Shown: positions 55,142-62,014 of the stretch, one piece after another | Position numbering within the stretch: position 1 is the stretch's first letter | How the letters are laid out: each line of letters opens with the position of its first letter | NCBI RefSeq assembly: GCF_014203955.1 | Contig: NZ_JACHKA010000001.1 | Location: 4,004,001-4,068,000 of the forward strand | From: Sphingobium lignivorans | GTDB lineage: Bacteria > Pseudomonadota > Alphaproteobacteria > Sphingomonadales > Sphingomonadaceae | Direction of reading: 5' to 3' | DNA: 64,000 bases | Made by a program: the position numbers and the translations under genes | The notes under the pieces: model-generated | Seen by the model: the letters and a program-made list of their open reading frames with translations, nothing else | Told to the model about the DNA's origin: nothing | Databases searched by the model: none

Positions 55142-55798
55142 GTGACGCGCGCTGCTAATCAACTCCCTTCCGTCCCCGGGCTCTCCGGAAGCATCTCACG
55201 CGCGCGTGTCCGCCAGTTTATGCGCGCCGCCGGACATGACGCGACCCGCGCTCTGGCACTGCACGATTGGAACGAGCAGGTCGGCGCCGCATTCTATCGG
55301 CCGCTTCAAAAGGCAGAGCTGGCGCTGCGCGTCCGCGTGAACGACGCCTTTACCGCCGTCTACGGCCATCGATGGTTCCAGGATCCGTCCTTCACGCGCC
55401 GCTCGACCCACGCCGACCGGAAGAGCATCGCTGAGGCGGTGAGTCGCCTGATGAAGGACGGTCTCGCCATCGACGCCGAAGCGATGATGGCGAAATCGTC
55501 CTTCGGGCTCTGCGTCGGTCTGCTGCGGCCCGTCTTCAACCCGGATGTATGGAGCACGCAGCTGCGTGTCGTCTTCCCCCATCTTCCCGCCGACCAAGGG
55601 AGGCACGAACTAGCCCAGCTCGGCTCTCAGGCCGCGGCCCTTCGCAATAGGATTGATCACCACGAGCCGCTTGTCGACCTCGACCTTTCGCTTCAGCACG
55701 CGAAAGTAATGAAGCTTCTGGCGTGGATCGATCCGGCACTGGCAGCGAAGGCACAAGCCGATCACACAGTGCCGCTCCTCCTCCGAGCCAAGCCCTAA
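55142..55798 (+). CDS. Abi_2-like HEPN-motif protein
   Basis: A 218-residue protein resembling Abi_2/AbiD-type abortive infection proteins. Diagnostic end: AALRNRIDHHEPLVDL, with Arg168, Asn169 and His173 of a HEPN RNase motif; before it, YRPLQKAELALRVRVNDAFT and WFQDPSFTRR. These proteins are predicted RNases that stop growth on infection. GTG at 55142 follows GGGAGGAG. Its end overlaps the upstream part of the GIY-YIG frame. Confidence 0.75.
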   Translation: MTRAANQLPSVPGLSGSISRARVRQFMRAAGHDATRALALHDWNEQVGAAFYRPLQKAELALRVRVNDAFTAVYGHRWFQDPSFTRRSTHADRKSIAEAVSRLMKDGLAIDAEAMMAKSSFGLCVGLLRPVFNPDVWSTQLRVVFPHLPADQGRHELAQLGSQAAALRNRIDHHEPLVDLDLSLQHAKVMKLLAWIDPALAAKAQADHTVPLLLRAKP

Positions 55799-56688
55799 GG
55801 AAACCGACGATCAACGGCCTGCCGCTCTGGACCCGCGACGAGACAATCCTCGCCCTTCACTTGGCGAGTGACCGCCGGCGCCTCCCGACCAGCGAAGATC
55901 CAGATGTCCTTGCTCTTTCGACTTTTCTGCGGGCGAGTGAGAACGGGGGCGGCGATGGTCGCTTTCGCAATCCGCATGGTGTCGCAAGGAAGGTCGCTCA
56001 TTTCGTTAGCAAGCGGACCGGACAGCCAACGCGCTCCGATTCGGAGATGGAGCGTATGATCTGGCAAGAATTCAGCCATTCGTCACTGGCTCTGATCGAA
56101 GCGGCGGAAGCGGCCCGCGCCAGCCTTGCTCAGCGCTGCACCATACCGCCTTCGCCGTCGCGAGGGCCTGCTCCTACGACCATCGACGTCACGCGAGTGC
56201 CCCGCCGCGAAGCGGCTTTCGTCTACGTTGCGCGACTTCTCGGCTTCCGAACCGAGCAAGGGAAGATCCTGCTGAAAGTCGGTTTCAGCGGCGATCCTCG
56301 CCGCCGTTCGGCGGAGCTGAACGCCGCGTTCCCGACAATCGTGCCGCTTCGTTGGCGGATGATACGGCAATGGCAAATGCAGGATCTCATGCAGGCATAT
56401 CGCTGTGAGCAGGCGATCCTGACCTGGGCGGAACGTCGGCAATTCTCCTGCGGCGGCGAATTCCTCCTTATCGCAGAAACTGACGTCCAGATTTGCGAGG
56501 GCTACTGCCAACAGGTGGTCGGCAAAGCGCGTAGCGTAACAGACTCTCCCACCAATGTCGGCAAATCCGAAGTGGTGCGACGGCAACGACCACGGCGTTC
56601 CAAGGCGGCGGGAAGGTCCACGGGGAAGAAGAAAGTTAAGCGAATTCGGCGCGCGGGGCGCCGCGTCGAACTACCTTCCCAACGCTAG
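55723..56688 (+). CDS. GIY-YIG-type nuclease-domain protein
   Basis: Up to 321 residues. An N-terminal domain WTRDETILALHLASDRRRLP with FRNPHGVARKVAHFVS is of the kind found fused to HNH nucleases. A C-terminal GIY-YIG/T5orf172-like domain follows: AAFVYVARLLGFRTEQGKIL, LLKVGFSGDPRRRSAELNA, CEQAILTWA. A Lys/Arg-rich tail ends it. The start is uncertain: the only standard codon is GTG 55723, inside the Abi_2-like gene, while the first domain begins just after that gene's stop. Defence role inferred from island context. Confidence 0.65.
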   Translation: MDRSGTGSEGTSRSHSAAPPPSQALRKPTINGLPLWTRDETILALHLASDRRRLPTSEDPDVLALSTFLRASENGGGDGRFRNPHGVARKVAHFVSKRTGQPTRSDSEMERMIWQEFSHSSLALIEAAEAARASLAQRCTIPPSPSRGPAPTTIDVTRVPRREAAFVYVARLLGFRTEQGKILLKVGFSGDPRRRSAELNAAFPTIVPLRWRMIRQWQMQDLMQAYRCEQAILTWAERRQFSCGGEFLLIAETDVQICEGYCQQVVGKARSVTDSPTNVGKSEVVRRQRPRRSKAAGRSTGKKKVKRIRRAGRRVELPSQR

Positions 56689-56691
56689 CCG

Positions 56692-57384
56692 CTACTTCTC
56701 TGCTTTACGGGAAGAGCTGGGTTTGAGGTGGACCGCCCGCGCCTTCTTGCCCACCACACGATCGCCGGCCCTTTTCCAGCGATCATTGTCGATCAGGCGC
56801 GAGCGCCTGATCTCGATCGCGTGGTCCGCCACGATGGATGAAAGCACTGCCTGCACACTTTGGGCGACCGCATCGGGCAACCATGGGCTAAGTTCGATCC
56901 GGCCAATGAGCTCGAGCGGAAAGTCGATTCTGAGCACCGGCTGCTGCGGCTCTGCGGTTTCGGCGATGACGCGATATTCGATCTCGTCCGTGAACCCATA
57001 TCGCTTGCAGAAGGGAAGATTGGCGAGGTCCTGTGGCCGAAGCCGATCGACCTTTTCCAGGACGAGATAGTCTACCGTCTTGAATCGCACATGCTGGAGC
57101 TTGGACAACAGCGCCTCAAATGGTTCCCGCTTTATCTCTAGACAGGCCCCATCCGCGCCGCCTGTAAAAACTTTCCAATGGTGATATGTTTCTGCGCATT
57201 GGGCAGCGCAAAGTGCATAAAGCCCGCCGAGCTGGCGTGCCTCCTTGTAGAGGCCCATAAAATAACGATCGTTGCGATCATCCCAGCTTTCGGGATTCAG
57301 GAGCGGCAGCTGCTGTCGGCGCAGGATATCAACCACGCTCGACAACGACGTATAGCGTCGGATTACGTCTGAATGCAGCTTCAT
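56692..57384 (-). CDS. DUF2971 family protein
   Basis: A 230-residue protein with a DUF2971-like N-terminus: IRRYTSLSSVVDILRRQQLP, LLNPESWDDRNDRYFM, then ALCAAQCAETYHHWKVFTGG and ACLEIKREPFEALL. DUF2971 proteins recur in defence islands and phage regions; biochemical role unknown. ATG at 57384 follows AGGAAG; an ATG at 57444 would add 20 residues. It converges on the GIY-YIG gene. Confidence 0.7.
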   Translation of the reverse strand: MKLHSDVIRRYTSLSSVVDILRRQQLPLLNPESWDDRNDRYFMGLYKEARQLGGLYALCAAQCAETYHHWKVFTGGADGACLEIKREPFEALLSKLQHVRFKTVDYLVLEKVDRLRPQDLANLPFCKRYGFTDEIEYRVIAETAEPQQPVLRIDFPLELIGRIELSPWLPDAVAQSVQAVLSSIVADHAIEIRRSRLIDNDRWKRAGDRVVGKKARAVHLKPSSSRKAEK

Positions 57385-57644
57385 GCGATTGAACTTCCTC
57401 TCAACGCTTCTTCGTCGATCGAGATATAGCCATTGCGCCCGCATGGCTAACTTCTTGCGAGCGCCGACCGGTAATCGGAAGAGTATGGGATCTTGCGAGA
57501 CTAGGTTACGAGTGCGGCCCGGCGGGCGCTGCCGTGCAACGCCGTTGTCGCGAGGTGTGACCGGATGGCAAATTGCGCGCCGGCTCTTCCAGCGGTGGCA
57601 AATCCTCGCGGCAGATACATTGAAAATTATGCCATAAATATGCC
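57385..57644. other. Gene-free stretch before the AbiEi remnant
   Basis: 260 bases without a convincing gene. Two direct copies of TATGCCAT lie at the right end (about 57629-57646), just before the remnant's ATG; they could be an old operator. Confidence 0.4.
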
Positions 57645-57824
57645 ATGGGCTTATCACGGTCAGAGAAACTGAGGTCACTGCTCGGCACATTCGAGCCGCG
57701 CAGCGTCGTGACCATCGCCTATCTCAAAGCCCGGCAAACGCCGCAGGATCTTCAAAATTACACGTCATCGCGCTGGCCGATGTCACTCGACCGTGGCACC
57801 TTAAGCGCCCGATGGAAACCGTGA
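57645..57824 (+). pseudogene. Remnant of an AbiEi-type antitoxin N-terminus
   Basis: A 59-codon frame, MGLSRSEKLRSLLGTFEPRS then VVTIAYLKARQTPQDLQNYT and SSRWPMSLDRGTLSARW. It lines up with the N-terminal winged helix of AbiEi_3-type antitoxins (Leu-rich start, xxWL, Leu-Gln-x-Tyr, SGW, GRGA-like turn), but the turn is altered and the rest of the protein is missing. Probably a broken antitoxin gene; a free-standing small protein is the alternative. Based on pattern only. Confidence 0.4.
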
Positions 57825-57910
57825 CCTGACAGGGCGCGCTGCGCAGCCTCCAGATCCAACTTCGGTTAAGCCGCTTTCAGCCGATCTCACTCAGCCGAGA
57901 GAACCGGCGG

Positions 57911-57965
57911 CCATGTGACAAATCCTCCGACAGAATCGGAATCTCTCCGAGGATTGGTCACATGG
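57911..57965. repeat. 19-bp near-perfect inverted repeat
   Basis: CCATGTGACAAATCCTCCG at 57911 faces CCGAGGATTGGTCACATGG at 57947; 17 of 19 positions pair across a 17-base loop that itself holds CCGA...TCGG. It sits in a gene-free gap (57825-58077) with no T-run. Could be an operator, a transposon relic or a structured RNA. Confidence 0.6.
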
Positions 57966-58077
57966 TGTTACGCTCAGCACCCATATGCCGAAGTCCGCTT
58001 GGGACGCCGAGTTGGAACTATGAAGGCCGCCTTGGAGAGGATGTTGCTGGTTCTTGCCATGCCTTCCAGTGACGCCT

Positions 58078-59133
58078 TCAGTCTTGCGGGGACGCCTCAT
58101 TCAGCTTCGATTGCAGCGCTGCGATACTTTCGATCACGGCGTCAAAATCGGGTGCGACGCCGAAGATCATGGTGCTCATCGCCGCATAGTCGCGGCGCAG
58201 GTCGTCATACATCGCTCCTTCGGGGCACAACGTGAAGCTCGGGGCTACCGCAGATGCTAGGTCGAAGTCCGGCCGATTGAAGAACATGCGAGCGTGCGCG
58301 ACGCAATCGGCGCCGAGCGCGGGGTTTGCCAGCGCCTTCTGGCCTACGTCCGATGCCATGAGCATGTGGATGTCGTAATAATGGCGCGACACGCGGTGGC
58401 CGCCGCCGCGCAGTTCGCCGCGGATATCGAACCAGCGGCGCAGCCCGTGCAGAATTACGACCTTGTCCCAGAAGGTTCGCTCGGCATCGACGATGGTGAC
58501 GTTCGGCACGGTCAGGTCGAGGTCGGGGGCATCGTCGTGGACATAGGGACGGATGGAATGGACCGCGTTTGGATCGAGCGCGGATTTGGCACCGGACTCA
58601 ATCTTCACTGCCTTGTCGATATAGCCGTCGGCAGGTGTCGCGGCCGGATAGAGGACCAGCAGCGTCTGGCTGTCGCCATCATGCGGTGTGATACGGAGCC
58701 AGTCCGCGGGCAGTGCCATCCGCTCGGCGGTCGCTGCGGCGATCGAGGACAGCTGCTCCAGAAGCGGCCCGTTGATATAGGCTTCGCAGGCCGTCTTGAT
58801 CGCATCGAGCGCGGCATCGCGCTTTTTGCGGCTCAGCGCCTGCAGCTCATCGACGCTGGCAGCTTCGCCGAGATCGTCGCGGAAGACCGTGACGTCGATG
58901 TCCTCGGAGAAGCGGCGGATGAGGCCAAATCCCTTTGACAGCGACGTGCCGCCCTTGAACAGCAGCCTCGGGCCTTCGGGAAGTCCGTTGAAGAGCGCAT
59001 CGAGCGTCCAGCAGACCCAGAAGTCCTTCTCGGCGTTCTGCGGCGTTGTGCCGAGGCGCTGCGCGGTCGCGGTAAAGAGACCCGCGCGGGTATCCTGATC
59101 CGCGGACAGGATTGCATCATAATTTGGGTTCAT
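58078..59133 (-). CDS. AbiEii/AbiGii-type nucleotidyltransferase toxin
   Basis: Toxin of a type IV toxin-antitoxin/abortive infection pair, 351 residues. The nucleotidyltransferase core is LLFKGGTSLSKGFG (GGTSLS at 61-66), then RRFSEDIDVTVF with the paired acids at 78 and 80, and later ERTFWDKVVILHGL and SRHYYDIHMLM. Related toxins modify tRNA 3' ends. The ATG overlaps the antitoxin stop by four bases. Complete. Confidence 0.9.
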   Translation of the reverse strand: MNPNYDAILSADQDTRAGLFTATAQRLGTTPQNAEKDFWVCWTLDALFNGLPEGPRLLFKGGTSLSKGFGLIRRFSEDIDVTVFRDDLGEAASVDELQALSRKKRDAALDAIKTACEAYINGPLLEQLSSIAAATAERMALPADWLRITPHDGDSQTLLVLYPAATPADGYIDKAVKIESGAKSALDPNAVHSIRPYVHDDAPDLDLTVPNVTIVDAERTFWDKVVILHGLRRWFDIRGELRGGGHRVSRHYYDIHMLMASDVGQKALANPALGADCVAHARMFFNRPDFDLASAVAPSFTLCPEGAMYDDLRRDYAAMSTMIFGVAPDFDAVIESIAALQSKLNEASPQD

Positions 59134-59783
59134 GCGGCTTTGGGCTCGGCGGTGAGGATCGTTCTCAGATAGTCCTGCATCCAGGCCGGCAATGCCGACA
59201 TGCCGTCGTGTAGATCCTTGCGTAGCCGCGCGCCATCCGGCTCGCGCCAGAGAAGCTGCTGGAGCCGATGGCGGATAGAGCGGTCCTCGTCGGCGTCGGC
59301 CGCAGTGTCGCGCAACCAGTGGAGTGCCTGGACGATCCGCATGGCCGGGCGACCGGCCCAGAAGAGTTTGCTGGCGGCCGTGGGCCGGAAGCTGATTTCG
59401 AGATTGCCGAGATGGACGGGCTTCAGTCGGGAATCAGTGTGGACGACAATCTTGGCGGGGACCGCGTTGGTGAGACCAAGATCGTTGGCGGCAGTCATGC
59501 CGTCGACCAGGACGCGAATTTGATCGCGACGGGCGATCGCCTCGACCACTTGGCGAGGATCGGCAGGATTCGGCGCCTTGGTGAGGCTGTTGAAATCCGG
59601 CCTATCATATAGGCCTCGGTCGACCCTCCGGAGCGTGCCGGTGGCGACCAGACGCTGGAGGGCCTTGTCAATGGCATCGCGCGTAGCGAGGTCGAGAAAG
59701 TCCGCCGCCGTCCATACGCTGCGTGGTGCACCGGCACTGATCCGCTGCAGGATGCGGGTCTTCAGATCAGCGGTCTCATTCAT
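59130..59783 (-). CDS. AbiEi-type antitoxin/repressor (DUF6088-like)
   Basis: Antitoxin of 217 residues. An N-terminal winged HTH (RISAGAPRSVWTAADFLDLA, IDKALQRLVATGTLRRVDRG, LYDRPDF) precedes a C-terminal domain (RDQIRVLVDGMTAANDLGL, LGNLEISFRPTAASKLFWAG). Such antitoxins repress their own operon and counteract the toxin without contact. ATG at 59783 sits at the edge of the first operator, which fits tight autoregulation. Confidence 0.85.
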   Translation of the reverse strand: MNETADLKTRILQRISAGAPRSVWTAADFLDLATRDAIDKALQRLVATGTLRRVDRGLYDRPDFNSLTKAPNPADPRQVVEAIARRDQIRVLVDGMTAANDLGLTNAVPAKIVVHTDSRLKPVHLGNLEISFRPTAASKLFWAGRPAMRIVQALHWLRDTAADADEDRSIRHRLQQLLWREPDGARLRKDLHDGMSALPAWMQDYLRTILTAEPKAA

Positions 59784-59784
59784 T

Positions 59785-59812
59785 GTCCGAAATTTGTATA
59801 TGTTTTTCGGAC
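59785..59812. promoter_or_regulatory. Operator 1 of the AbiE-type operon
   Basis: 28-bp palindromic site with half-sites GTCCGAAA and TTTCGGAC (extending to TTGTCC...GGACAA), directly upstream of the antitoxin ATG. A near copy begins 46 bases away. Confidence 0.75.
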
Positions 59813-59830
59813 AAAGCGCAATCGCAATCC

Positions 59831-59858
59831 GTCCGGAATTTGTAGGCGTATTTCGGAC
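59831..59858. promoter_or_regulatory. Operator 2 of the AbiE-type operon
   Basis: Second 28-bp site with half-sites GTCCGGAA and TTTCGGAC and the shared centre AATTTGTA; 46 bases from the first in the same orientation. Two inverted repeats bound cooperatively by AbiEi are described for the streptococcal AbiE system, so the layout is expected. Confidence 0.75.
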
Positions 59859-60131
59859 ACAAGCCCAGCCAGCCGCTGCCGAGAAGGACTCGAACCCCCC
59901 GTCCATTCACGTCCAGCCTTTTCCACGAATCCAGATCGTGATATCAATGCTCTTGGCGAGTTCGCAAGTCTATGATTTGACTGGGAAATCAACCGCTTAG
60001 CCGCCCAGCGATCAAGCTCTTCTGGGCACCTGCTCAGACTTGCCTCTGCATATATACCCCAGCACCCTGCCCGCAAAGACGGTCGATGGCGACAGGCTAC
60101 GAAATCGTCCGGCGATGACTTAGCGCTCGCA
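59859..60131. other. Gene-free right margin of the element
   Basis: 273 bases with no credible gene. On the minus strand a T-arm-like GGGGGTTCGAGTCCTTC (about 59883-59899) and a D-arm-like GCGGCTAAGCGG occur, but they are about 90 bases apart and no acceptor stem forms; perhaps a tRNA fragment carried from an earlier host. Confidence 0.35.
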
Positions 60132-60152
60132 TGTGGGACTAAATGTGGGACT
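60132..60152 (+). repeat. Right arm-type repeat pair
   Basis: Two copies of TGTGGGACT (60132-60140, 60144-60152) with the same 12-base step as at 23108-23128; 56 bases inside attR. Confidence 0.7.
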
Positions 60153-60207
60153 GGCGACCGGTCAATTTTTTTCCCTTTTGTTATCAATGCGTTAATAGGG
60201 CTGCATG

Positions 60208-60225
60208 ATCCCTCCCGCTCCGCCA
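60208..60225 (+). repeat. attR: right copy of the 18-bp attachment repeat
   Basis: Identical to the tRNA-Ser 3' end at 22978-22995; the bases on either side differ, so the match is exactly 18. Confidence 0.93.
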
Positions 60226-60312
60226 CTTCAGTCCGGAATGGACAATCAGCACGAAAGCGCTGCGGGCAGCCTTGGCGAAGGTCCGCGGACCGTCTGGCAC
60301 CATTGCCGTCGA

Positions 60313-61521
60313 CTAGGGCGCCTTGTCAGGCCGAAGTCTCTCGGCATATCCGGTCAGTTGTAGCGCTTGTCTGGGAGACAAAGTGCGCTTCACCTGCCCA
60401 ATGGTCGCATCCGCTTCACGCGCATGGCCCGTTGCGAACAGGCAGCGCGCCAGTTCAATCAACGCGCGCTGCCGCACGGAAAGATTGCCGAACGGATCGA
60501 AGAAGGAGTCTATGCGCAAGGCATCCTGCACGCCCGTCCAGCTAAATCTGACATCGTCCGCCGTGCCCGCCGCGAGAAGACGGAATTGCCGTGAGGCTTG
60601 CGCAGGCGTGATCCGACCTGTCAGTAACTCATAACGGATACGCAGGAGGTTCGCCTCGGGGCCTTGCTGCCGCGCCTGGAACCGGTCCAGCACATTTCCC
60701 ACCCACCGCCAGTTGACGATGCCGGTTTCGGCTTGGGCGCCAAGGAGGTTGAACGACAGGATTGCCGCCAGATGCTCCGTGGTGGTCGCTGCCTCGACAG
60801 CGTCATCGTCGGGTCTGGCGTAGGCGGAGGCCTTCACCAGTTCGATCGCCGGATCATGTGAGAGGATGTCCTCCAGATCTGGCTTGTGAAAATAACCCAC
60901 GACGACCAGCACGGTCTTGCCTGGATGGGCGATGGCCGCTGCGTGGATGCGCCTTGCCTGGAGGAAAGTCCGGTAGAGATAGAGGCGGCGCGGCAGATCC
61001 AGGTCCGCGCGGGGCGCAGGGGTCGCAGCCCAGTGTACGACGGCCGCCAGATTCTGCGGATCGTCGGCAGCGAAGAAGTCACGGGTCAAGCTTGCGCGAT
61101 CCGGGAAGGTCAGGAAACCCTGAAAGCCGCTGGGACGGCGTATTTCCAGCGGTGTGTCGAGGTCCAGGCCGAAGCCCAGTTTCGCGTCCTCGACCGGCGG
61201 CATCCAGTCGATCGGGCAGAGGGTGGTCCGCGATGCCTTGGCATAGGGTAAGATGATCCCCTGCACCTCATAGGTATATTCGTAATAATCGCCGCGCGCA
61301 GCCTGTTCGGGCGGGCGCTCGATGCAGATGGCATCGGGTTGCACCTGTTTCAGATAGGCCGCCAACATGCCGGGCTGATCGCGTTCGGAGAGAAGTTGGG
61401 TCCCATGATCCACTCCCAGCACGATCACGCGCGTGCGCGGCGCATCAGACGGTGCGGAACGCGCCATCTGCAGGGGAAGCAGGGCTGTCAGTGAAAAGAA
61501 ACAGGCAATCAGAAAACGCAA
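60313..61521 (-). CDS. Exported DUF5694-like protein
   Basis: A 402-residue protein with a signal peptide (RFLIACFFSLTALLPLQMA) and a TraB/DUF5694-like body: VIVLGVDHGTQLLSERDQPG, AYLKQVQPDAICIERPPEQA and VVVGYFHKPDLEDIL, with Asp/Glu/His residues placed as in that family. Function unknown. TTG at 61521 is chosen because CGGAG lies eight bases upstream and the signal peptide begins there; the longer frame to 61623 lacks these. First chromosomal gene after the element. Confidence 0.75.
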   Translation of the reverse strand: MRFLIACFFSLTALLPLQMARSAPSDAPRTRVIVLGVDHGTQLLSERDQPGMLAAYLKQVQPDAICIERPPEQAARGDYYEYTYEVQGIILPYAKASRTTLCPIDWMPPVEDAKLGFGLDLDTPLEIRRPSGFQGFLTFPDRASLTRDFFAADDPQNLAAVVHWAATPAPRADLDLPRRLYLYRTFLQARRIHAAAIAHPGKTVLVVVGYFHKPDLEDILSHDPAIELVKASAYARPDDDAVEAATTTEHLAAILSFNLLGAQAETGIVNWRWVGNVLDRFQARQQGPEANLLRIRYELLTGRITPAQASRQFRLLAAGTADDVRFSWTGVQDALRIDSFFDPFGNLSVRQRALIELARCLFATGHAREADATIGQVKRTLSPRQALQLTGYAERLRPDKAP

Positions 61522-62014
61522 GAATGTGACTCCGAGCTGAGAGGCTGGCGCACAACGCAAATACGCATGAGCGACTATTGCAGGGCGGTCTGAACGGGTA
61601 TCTCCGCGCTTCTGATGCAGCAAGCGGATCGTTTGCTTTCAGGCCACGTCTCCGCAGGCTTACAGGACCGGCAGCTACGCGTGACATGCCGCCGGGTAGC
61701 TCGGCCGCATCGGAACATCCGCGCACGTCGCTTCCTTCGCCTCGTGCCCTCACAGATTCCGGCAGCGCCGTGCTTCTACCAGCGGGGTTTCAGCGCGGCG
61801 CCGCTGATGAACAGCAATAGGATGAGAGACATATCCGACCTGCCCGTCTTCGATATCCAGGGTGATCGGAAAGCTGTTCGAGCGACATAGGGCGGAGTGC
61901 GGCCAGCGACCCGGACGGGCGTCAGGAGCGCTCCGCTATCGCAGTGCGAGCCCTCCCCCTGGAAGAAAGGGGGGGGGTGCTGGGACTTGGCCCCGGGCTG
62001 ATCGCCATTCGCCC
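61522..62014. other. Gene-free region between the DUF5694-like and MFS genes
   Basis: 493 bases with no credible gene; frames on both strands are shadows. A G-run (about 61969-61978) and the self-complementary CCCGGG near 61992 lie just past the MFS stop but form no clear terminator. Confidence 0.4.

Larger units (their letters stand above)
22978..60225 (+). mobile_element. tRNA-Ser-integrated conjugative-type element, decayed, with defence cargo
   Basis: Integrated element of about 37.2 kb. Evidence: exact 18-bp repeats at both ends, the left one inside tRNA-Ser; a tyrosine integrase next to the tRNA; trb-type transfer genes; a relaxase; and cargo unrelated to the flanks. It resembles the trb-type ICEs of sphingomonads and other alphaproteobacteria. 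It is not self-transmissible as read: trbB, trbC, trbD and a VirD4/TraG coupling protein are missing, trbE is cut, and trbI and the ParB-like gene are frameshifted. Excision may still work because the integrase and both ends look intact. A recombination directionality factor was not identified with certainty. Confidence 0.93.

Noticed and set aside
57915..58235. Plus-strand open frame of 106 codons across the hairpin and the AbiEii 3' end
   Set aside because: It runs through the palindrome, overlaps the toxin gene antisense and has no family pattern.
59880..60010. tRNA-like arms on the minus strand near the right end
   Set aside because: T-arm and D-arm-like pieces are about 90 bases apart and no acceptor stem or anticodon arm can be folded; recorded only as a possible relic.
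22978..60225. trbB, trbC, trbD and a VirD4/TraG coupling gene
   Set aside because: No frame in the element carries a second VirB11-type or VirD4-type ATPase, nor the small pilin; judged absent.
61807..61863. 18-residue hydrophobic peptide frame MSLILLLFISGAALKPRW
   Set aside because: No ribosome site or context; likely chance.
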